Positions 5,987 to 10,310 of a DNA stretch of 10,310 nt are shown one piece after another; position 1 is the stretch's first letter; every line of letters starts with the position of its first letter. Below the pieces are notes generated by a model. The model worked only from the letters and a program-made list of their open reading frames with translations, was not told the DNA's origin and did no database searches. The position numbers were made by a program, and so were the translations under genes. Origin of the DNA: Gammaproteobacteria bacterium (GTDB lineage: Bacteria; Pseudomonadota; Gammaproteobacteria; Eutrophobiales; Eutrophobiaceae); assembly GCA_015661095.1 (NCBI GenBank), contig JACVQI010000182.1:1-10310 (forward strand), in the 5' to 3' direction.

Positions 5987-7135
5987 ATGTACCACCAGGG
6001 ATTGGGTATCGAGCAAAGTTACACCGATGCTCTGTATTGGTATCAGCAGGCGGCGGAACATGGCAATGTGGATGCGCAATACAGTCTCGGCAATATGTAC
6101 CTGATGGGGGAAGGTGTCTCGCAGAATGATGTCCAGGCGGCGAGCTGGTATGAAAAGGCCGCTGCGCAAGGCCACGATTCGGCACGGCATAATCTGGCGA
6201 ATATCCGTAAGGTCGCCGCCGAGGCGACCACGGGTGATGTCGGTCAAGTCGTCGCCGGCGAGGTGTCGTCCGAGAGTGAAGATAATCAACCGCCGGCCGA
6301 GGAAAAGAAATCGAGTTCCAGCTTCTTTAAGAATTTATTTAAGAAGAAACCAGCGGCAGAAACGATGGAAACCGCTGCAACACCAGACACAACTGCAGAA
6401 CCGGAAACCGCTGCAGAACCAGAAACCGCTGCAGAACCGGAAACGGCTGCAACGCCAGAACCTGCAGCCACTCCTGAGCCTGAGTCCGTCGCGGAAGTGT
6501 CGGCCGAACCGGCTACTGAGAAAAAAGGCTTCTTTAGTCGTATCTTCGGTAAAGATAAAGAGCCTGAAACTCAAGAGCCGGAGACGGAAGTAACTGCCGC
6601 AGGCGATGAACCACAGACCGTCTCTCCGGAAGTCGCCCGGCAGGTTTCTGAATTCGTTGCATACGAAAACGCCAAAACCCAGTCAGCGCCGGTCGCGGAC
6701 ACGGCCAAAGCCGATTATGAAAAAGGGCTGGCTTATCAGTACGGTGAAGGTGTCACCGTAGACAGTGCCGCGGCGTTTCAACTGTATATGCAGTCCGCTG
6801 AACAGGGCTACGCGCCAGCCCAATACAAGGTCGGCGCCGCCTTTGCCTATGGCGAAGGTGTCCCCAGGAACGATGCCGAAGCCACACGCTGGTATAACCG
6901 GGCCGCCCGCCAGGGCCATGCCATTGCCCAGCGCAACCTGGGGATAATGTATCTGAACGGCGAAGGTGTCGAACTGAACAAACCCATGGCCCTGGCCTGG
7001 TACAGTATCCTGGCTGATCATGGCAACGTCATGGATATCCGCCGCCGGGATATGCTGGAGAAGGAATTGTCGTCGCAGGAAAAACAGACCGCGACACAAC
7101 TCAAGGCGGAGTTAATCGCGGAAATCAACAATTAA
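5987..7135 (+). CDS. Sel1-repeat protein, C-terminal piece (fourth frame)
   Basis: 382 codons from the first ATG, but the Sel1 reading begins upstream (open from 5843), so the ATG lies inside a repeat (QLASMYHQG) and is not a natural start. Residues 1-75 are Sel1 repeats (GEGVSQNDVQAASWYEKAA). Residues 76-235 are a second acidic linker with FFKNLF (113-118), FFSRIF (182-187) and a tandem AEPETA repeat. Residues 240-348 hold three Sel1 repeats (YGEGVTVDS, YGEGVPRND, NGEGVELNK). The ending WYSILADHGN followed by a charged helix to 382 is the usual C-terminus of Sel1 proteins. The TAA at 7133-7135 is followed almost at once by the heptad element. It belongs with 3738-4553 as one exported protein. 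As annotated alone it would lack a signal peptide and be cytosolic if expressed at all. Domain calls are firm; independent expression is doubtful. Confidence 0.7.
   Translation: MYHQGLGIEQSYTDALYWYQQAAEHGNVDAQYSLGNMYLMGEGVSQNDVQAASWYEKAAAQGHDSARHNLANIRKVAAEATTGDVGQVVAGEVSSESEDNQPPAEEKKSSSSFFKNLFKKKPAAETMETAATPDTTAEPETAAEPETAAEPETAATPEPAATPEPESVAEVSAEPATEKKGFFSRIFGKDKEPETQEPETEVTAAGDEPQTVSPEVARQVSEFVAYENAKTQSAPVADTAKADYEKGLAYQYGEGVTVDSAAAFQLYMQSAEQGYAPAQYKVGAAFAYGEGVPRNDAEATRWYNRAARQGHAIAQRNLGIMYLNGEGVELNKPMALAWYSILADHGNVMDIRRRDMLEKELSSQEKQTATQLKAELIAEINN
6395..6448 (+). repeat. 18-bp tandem repeat, three units, encoding AEPETA
   Basis: Three 18-bp units start at 6395, 6413 and 6431. The first reads GCAGAACCGGAAACCGCT; the second and third each differ from it by one base. 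A degenerate fourth unit follows at 6449-6466. The repeat is in frame and encodes Ala-Glu-Pro-Glu-Thr-Ala in the disordered linker. Copy-number change would lengthen or shorten the linker by six residues without a frameshift. Confidence 0.9.
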
Positions 7136-7137
7136 TT

Positions 7138-7252
7138 GTGAGGAGCGAGGAGCAAGGAGTGATGGGATGGGACAAACCCAAAACTCCTATCTCCGATCTT
7201 TTCACTCCTAACTTCTATCTCCTGGCTCCCAGCTCCTGGTCCCTATATCCCA
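7138..7252 (+). repeat. Heptad-unit inverted repeat A, filling the Sel1-mlaF gap
   Basis: The left arm (7138-7172) is five 7-bp purine-rich units beginning GTGAGGA, GCGAGGA. A 10-base spacer follows, then the right arm (7183-7252) of ten 7-bp pyrimidine-rich units of the type ACTCCTA, TCTCCTG. The arms are roughly complementary, so the RNA can form a long imperfect hairpin with an unequal right arm. It starts two bases after the upstream stop codon and ends three bases before the mlaF ATG. It resembles element B at 9317-9404. Elements of this GGAGTGA/TCACTCC type are, as I remember, scattered between genes in some proteobacterial genomes. The role is unknown; transcription ending or RNA stability is possible. 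Confidence 0.8.
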
Positions 7253-7255
7253 CGC

Positions 7256-8065
7256 ATGGCTAACCAGGCAACCAATCCCGCAGTCAATATCCAAAACCTG
7301 AAATGTCACTACGGTGACAAACTGGCATTGGATGATATCAATCTGACGGTCGCCGAACGCGAGATCCTGGTCATCATGGGACATAGCGGCTCCGGCAAAA
7401 GCACCCTGTTCAAAAATGTACTCGGTCTGGTTACACCCACTGCCGGCGTGGTGGAGGTGCTCGGCAAGGACATCAGCAAACTGAAAAAAACTGAACTCTA
7501 TGAACTGCGCAAGAGTATCGGCGTGGCCTTCCAGAACGGCGCCCTGTTCAGTTCGCTCAGTGTGCGCGAGAACATCGAACTGCCGCTGCGCGAACATACC
7601 CGGCTCGATGACAGCACTATCCAGATCATGACCATGATGAAACTGGCGCAGATGAATCTTGTTGGCCATGAGGATCTGATGCCGGCGCAATTGTCCGGCG
7701 GCATGCTGAAGCGGGCCGGGCTGGCCCGCGCCGTCATCATGGACCCCAAGCTGCTGTTCTTCGACGAACCTTCGGCCGGCCTTGACCCCGTCACTTCCGC
7801 GGAGCTGGACCAGTTAATCCTGCAACTACGTGATGCGCTGAATATGAGCATCATCATCATCACGCATGAGCTGGAAAGCGCTTTCAATGTCGCGGACCGT
7901 ATCACCATACTGGATCGGGGCAAACAAATCCTGACCGGGACCAGGGATGAGATACGGGCCAGCGACGATAAACGGATTGTCAACATGCTCGGCCGCAAGG
8001 TCCGGGATGACGCCATCGACGCCGAAGCCTATCTTGATTCCCTGACCAAAGGCCGGAGCAAATAA
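7256..8065 (+). CDS. mlaF: MlaF-like ABC transporter ATPase (phospholipid transport)
   Basis: A 269-residue cytosolic ATPase that would drive MlaFED-type phospholipid transfer across the cell envelope. It has Walker A GHSGSGKST (42-50), Q-loop Gln93 in AFQNGALFSSLSVREN, signature LSGGMLKRAGLARA (146-159), Walker B LLFFDEP (166-172) and switch His204 in ITHE. The FQNGALFSSL block and the LSGGM-x-(K/R)-R signature are typical of the Mla/Mce ATPases rather than amino-acid importers. The C-terminal 25 residues would contact the permease-bound dimer. The stop overlaps the mlaE start as TAATG, so the two are probably translationally coupled. The ATG at 7256 has no purine-rich ribosome site: the preceding 20 bases are almost all C and T, the end of element A. 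No better downstream start exists before the conserved VNIQNL strand. The gene may be co-transcribed with the Sel1 locus. Confidence 0.92.
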   Translation: MANQATNPAVNIQNLKCHYGDKLALDDINLTVAEREILVIMGHSGSGKSTLFKNVLGLVTPTAGVVEVLGKDISKLKKTELYELRKSIGVAFQNGALFSSLSVRENIELPLREHTRLDDSTIQIMTMMKLAQMNLVGHEDLMPAQLSGGMLKRAGLARAVIMDPKLLFFDEPSAGLDPVTSAELDQLILQLRDALNMSIIIITHELESAFNVADRITILDRGKQILTGTRDEIRASDDKRIVNMLGRKVRDDAIDAEAYLDSLTKGRSK

Positions 8066-8853
8066 TGCTGACCCTGGCGATCGATGGAAAGAATTATCTA
8101 CTGGACCTGGTGGAACGGCTGGGCCGGGCTGGAATCTTCCTGCTCATGGGCCTGTGGCGGATAGTCACGCCACCCTACAAGCTGCAACCGCTGATTAAAC
8201 AAATCTACTTTATCGGCTCCCGGTCATTACTGGTGATCGTGGTGGCCGGGGTGTTCGTAGGCATGGTAGTCGCCCTGCAGTTCTATGACACACTGGTCAG
8301 ATTCGGCTCGGTATCCCTGCTCGGGGCTGCGGTCGGTCTCAGCCTGATGCGGGAACTGGGACCGGTTATTACAGGACTGGTGATAATCGGCCGGGCCGGC
8401 TCCGCGATTTGCGCCGAAATCGGCATCATGCGTAATGAATCCCAGATTGACGCGCTCGAATGCATGGCTATCGATCCCTATCGCTACCTGATAGCGCCCC
8501 GGCTGCTGGCAGCCTTGATCTCAGTACCCCTGTTAACGGCGGTATTCATCACCGTCGGCATCGGCGGCGGTTATTTTGTCGGCGTTATCCTGTTTGAAGT
8601 CAGCCCCGGTTCCTATTTCATCGGCATGTACGATGCCGTGTTGTGGCAGGATATTGTCATGGGGGCAACCAAATCCCTGGTGTTCGGTCTGATCATGATC
8701 TGGGTGGCAACCGCCAAAGGCTTCTTTCTGCACCTGGATAAATCCGGTGTGCATGGATCGGAAGGCGTCAGCAAGGTGACCACGGACACCGTCGTATTGT
8801 CATCGATTACAATGTTGTTCGCGGATTATATAGTCAGCTCATTAATTTTATAG
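8065..8853 (+). CDS. mlaE: MlaE-like ABC transporter permease
   Basis: A 262-residue inner-membrane permease of the MlaE/YrbE family. It has an N-terminal amphipathic region (about 1-45) and hydrophobic segments at about 52-73, 84-108, 148-175 and 200-218 plus a C-terminal one near 240-262. The family signature is very clear: SLMRELGPVITGLVIIGRAGSA (93-114), AEIGIMRNESQIDALECMAIDPYRYLIAPR (117-146 in all). The loop with Glu125 and Asp129 matches the region that couples to the ATPase. Length matches E. coli MlaE. The ATG overlaps the mlaF stop (TAATG), and the mlaD start follows 11 bases after its TAG. With MlaF and MlaD it would form the inner-membrane complex that moves phospholipids between MlaC and the inner membrane. 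Nothing odd is seen in the sequence. Confidence 0.94.
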   Translation: MLTLAIDGKNYLLDLVERLGRAGIFLLMGLWRIVTPPYKLQPLIKQIYFIGSRSLLVIVVAGVFVGMVVALQFYDTLVRFGSVSLLGAAVGLSLMRELGPVITGLVIIGRAGSAICAEIGIMRNESQIDALECMAIDPYRYLIAPRLLAALISVPLLTAVFITVGIGGGYFVGVILFEVSPGSYFIGMYDAVLWQDIVMGATKSLVFGLIMIWVATAKGFFLHLDKSGVHGSEGVSKVTTDTVVLSSITMLFADYIVSSLIL

Positions 8854-8864
8854 AGAGTACGCTC

Positions 8865-9320
8865 ATGTCAGAGAAAAAGCTGCAAGTCCTCACCGGTATC
8901 TTCATGGTCATCGGGTTAATCTGTCTGTCCTATCTGGCCATCAAACTGGGCGAACTGAACCTGCTGGGTAATGAACGTTATCCTGTCATCGCCAAATTCA
9001 CTTCGGCTTCAGGCCTGCGTGTCGGCGCCTATGTCGAGGCGGGCGGTGTCCGGGTCGGGCTGGTGGATAAAATTGAATTTGACACCGATGATTATCTGGC
9101 CGTCGTAACCATGGCCATCGATAACACTGTCCACATCCATGAAGACGCGATGGCCTCCATCCGCACGGCAGGTATCATCGGCGATAAATACGTCAAGATC
9201 ACACCTGGCGGTCTTGATTACCTGGAACCGGGCGGCGAAATTACGGAAACCGAACCCTCCATCAATCTGGAGGAATTAATCAGCAAATACGTGTTCGAAT
9301 CGGGAGACAAGAAGAAGTGA
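8865..9320 (+). CDS. mlaD: MlaD-like MCE-domain protein
   Basis: A 151-residue protein with one N-terminal membrane anchor (about 8-27) and a single MCE domain (about 38-116) facing the periplasm. Typical MCE features are FTSASGLRVGAYVEAGGVRVG (key block 45-65) and GIIGDKYVKITPGG (103-116). MlaD forms a hexameric ring with a central lipid channel on top of MlaFE. The hydrophobic tail segment INLEELISKYVF (133-144) matches the pore-lining helix of MlaD. It is shorter than E. coli MlaD (about 180 residues) at the C-terminus. The stop codon TGA (9318-9320) is part of the first GTGAGGA unit of heptad element B, so the element may have set the present end of the protein. GAGAG at 8853-8857 is the likely ribosome site, 7 bases before the ATG. 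It is the third gene of a tight mlaFED operon. Confidence 0.92.
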   Translation: MSEKKLQVLTGIFMVIGLICLSYLAIKLGELNLLGNERYPVIAKFTSASGLRVGAYVEAGGVRVGLVDKIEFDTDDYLAVVTMAIDNTVHIHEDAMASIRTAGIIGDKYVKITPGGLDYLEPGGEITETEPSINLEELISKYVFESGDKKK

Positions 9321-9404
9321 GGAGTTAGGTGTAAGGAGTGAGGTGTGATGTATTTGCAGAATCCTGTATTACTCCTCACGCCTCACGGCTTACTCCTGAC
9401 TTCT
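9317..9404. repeat. Heptad-unit inverted repeat B between convergent mlaD and mlaC
   Basis: The left arm (9317-9351) is five 7-bp units beginning GTGAGGA, GTTAGGT. The spacer is 9352-9369. The right arm (9370-9404) is five pyrimidine-rich units beginning TACTCCT, CACGCCT. The segments 9323-9352 and 9372-9401 pair at about 24 of 30 positions. It contains the mlaD stop codon and overlaps the mlaC stop codon (CTA at 9403-9405), so it covers the whole gap between the two genes. In this convergent position the hairpin could end transcription from both sides, although no T-tract follows it. Confidence 0.8.
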
Positions 9405-10053
9405 AGCCCTTGCTTGCCGGGGCAGCAGCAGTATCCGCTGGCTCGTCGGAGTCTTCGGCAGATTGATCGGCTTTGTATTTATCTATGCGTTTCTGGATAT
9501 CGCTCATCAGGCCATCCATACCCTCGTTTTTGACGATGGCGGCAAAAGTGGTGCGGTAGTTGCTCACCAGGCTGATGCCTTCAATCACCACGTCGTAGGC
9601 AAACCATTCACCATCGTTGTTCTTTAATTTAAAACTGACAGGTATTTCGGTTGTATTGGTCACGATCACCGTGTCCACGACCGCGCGATCGCCTTTAACC
9701 GTTTCTTCCTTATACAGAACTTTTTCATCCGTATAGGCCTCGATCTTGGAGCGGTAGGTTTGTTCGATATATTGAGTGAAGAACTCGGTGAACCGTTGTT
9801 GTTCTTCGGGAGTGGCTTTCTGCCAGTTGGTGGACAGAACGCTCTGCGACATGCTGCGGAAGTCAAAACCACCTTTGATAACGACCGCGATCCGCTGCCA
9901 GCGGTCCTCACGACTCAGGTTTTTATCATTCAGGGTGGCAATGACCTTTTCAATTGAGTCCTTGACCCGTCCGGTTGGCGTGGAAAAATCGGCCGCTACG
10001 GCAATGGACGCCAACAGTATCGGGATCATCAAACTGAAAATACGCTTATACAT
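9403..10053 (-). CDS. mlaC: MlaC-like periplasmic phospholipid-binding protein
   Basis: 216 residues of the MlaC/Ttg2D family (older name: toluene tolerance protein), the periplasmic shuttle that carries phospholipids between the outer-membrane MlaA side and the inner-membrane MlaFED complex. Residues 1-20 form a signal peptide ending in AVA, with likely cleavage before ADFSTP. Typical blocks are DFRSMSQSVLSTNWQKATPEEQ (64-85), EQTYRSKIEAYTDEKV (97-112), GDRAVVDTVIV (121-131) and WFAYDVVIEGISLVSNYRTTF (150-170). The last 20 residues are an acidic, Ala-rich tail not seen in E. coli MlaC. The ATG at 10053 has a GAGG site 7 to 8 bases upstream on the minus strand. It faces mlaFED tail to tail instead of following mlaD in the operon, so it must use its own promoter. 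Family assignment is firm. Confidence 0.92.
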   Translation of the reverse strand: MYKRIFSLMIPILLASIAVAADFSTPTGRVKDSIEKVIATLNDKNLSREDRWQRIAVVIKGGFDFRSMSQSVLSTNWQKATPEEQQRFTEFFTQYIEQTYRSKIEAYTDEKVLYKEETVKGDRAVVDTVIVTNTTEIPVSFKLKNNDGEWFAYDVVIEGISLVSNYRTTFAAIVKNEGMDGLMSDIQKRIDKYKADQSAEDSDEPADTAAAPASKG

Positions 10054-10310
10054 AATAGCCTCAATATCGCCGAAAATTGATTATTACCGCGGAGGAAAGC
10101 GATCTTGTAACCGCCTTCCATTAGTGCCATACATTCGTTTCATATTAACCCCAGCCGCTGAAAAAAACCAAAGAATTTTGCACGACTATACGTCTGATAC
10201 GAAGCTCTACCTGAACTGAAGGGCAATCCGGAATCCCCTGGCATAATTTGTATAAACCCTGTAAATTCATGGATATACTCAGGTATGGATACGAAAGGAA
10301 AAACTGCTAC
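10054..10310. other. mlaC upstream region and window end, no certain gene
   Basis: This stretch should contain the mlaC promoter on the minus strand. One weak candidate is TTGGTT (plus 10166-10171) and TAATAT (plus 10142-10147) with an 18-base spacer, matching the consensus at three and four positions. On the plus strand, ATGs at 10269 and 10285 open frames to the window end (the second begins MDTKGKTAT), but only 9 to 14 codons are visible and neither has a well-spaced ribosome site, so no gene is called. I see no RNA gene or repeat here. Confidence 0.4.

Larger units (their letters stand above)
3738..7135 (+). pseudogene. Large exported Sel1-repeat protein gene broken by three frame changes (whole locus)
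   Basis: Four consecutive plus-strand reading frames read as pieces of one protein: frame 3738, then frame 4550, then frame 5056, then frame 5987. Composition and repeat logic carry on across each switch, and none of the three later pieces has a convincing start or ribosome site. Moving between frames needs one missing base near 4485-4500, one missing base near 4911-4921 and one extra base near 5876-5893. Corrected, the length is 3399 bases, or 1132 residues plus stop. The joined protein would have a signal peptide, five Sel1 repeats, an acidic linker with three FFxxLF motifs, two to three Sel1 repeats, a second linker with two such motifs, and three final Sel1 repeats with a typical Sel1-protein C-terminus. 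The breaks could be sequencing or assembly errors around an internal 98-bp repeat, or a recent true pseudogene. Sel1 repeats are protein-binding helical pairs; the partner here is unknown. Confidence 0.7.

Noticed and set aside
4770..6185. Open 471-codon minus-strand frame antisense to the linker
   Set aside because: It is Ser/Ala/Val/Gly low-complexity sequence, the mirror of Glu/Ala/Thr/Pro codons on the plus strand, and it has no domain pattern. Such long antisense frames are expected from GC-biased repetitive coding.
7138..7252. CRISPR array
   Set aside because: The units are 7 bp, contiguous and degenerate, with no spacers of 25-40 bp and no cas genes.

Overview
The window looks like chromosomal DNA of a Gram-negative proteobacterium, most likely a gammaproteobacterium. 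This rests on Mla-type outer-membrane lipid transport genes, Shine-Dalgarno-led genes with some TTG starts, moderately GC-rich codon use, and a CoxE-like VWA protein that resembles gammaproteobacterial members as I remember them. There are no phage, transposase, CRISPR, tRNA or rRNA signatures. Species cannot be assigned by eye.

Layout. (1) 1-494, minus strand: the N-terminal 164 codons of a cobalamin-independent methionine synthase (MetE C-domain) family protein that runs off the left edge and starts at TTG. (2) 710-1894, plus: a VWA/CoxE-type protein with a variant MIDAS motif. (3) 2093-3502, plus: a carboxyltransferase of the oxaloacetate decarboxylase alpha / transcarboxylase 5S family without a biotinyl domain, again with a TTG start, followed by a likely intrinsic terminator. 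(4) 3738-7135, plus: a large exported Sel1-repeat protein gene. As given, it is broken by three single-base frame changes into four reading frames (3738-4553, 4550-4981, 5056-5907, 5987-7135). Joined, it would encode about 1132 residues: signal peptide, five Sel1 repeats, a long acidic Ala/Pro/Glu linker, Sel1 repeats, a second linker, and three more Sel1 repeats. The linkers carry five copies of an FFxx(L/I)F motif. An exact 98-bp direct repeat lies in the first linker, and two of the frame changes fall at its outer edges. (5) 7256-9320, plus: mlaF-mlaE-mlaD-like genes (ATPase, permease, MCE-domain protein), tightly packed. (6) 9403-10053, minus: an mlaC-like periplasmic lipid carrier, convergent with mlaFED instead of downstream in the same operon; no mlaB is present. 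(7) 10054-10310: mlaC upstream region with no certain gene.

The two gaps around mlaFED (7138-7252 and 9317-9404) are each filled almost completely by a purine-rich/pyrimidine-rich inverted repeat built of 7-bp units. One copy supplies the mlaD stop codon, and the other ends three bases before the mlaF start, leaving mlaF without a visible ribosome-binding site.

Functionally, the MlaFED complex in the inner membrane would exchange phospholipids with periplasmic MlaC. The Sel1 protein would also be exported and may act as an envelope scaffold, but its link to Mla is only positional. No clearly new defence or mobile system is visible. The points most worth checking are the frame-broken Sel1/FFxxLF protein with its internal repeat, and the heptad elements.
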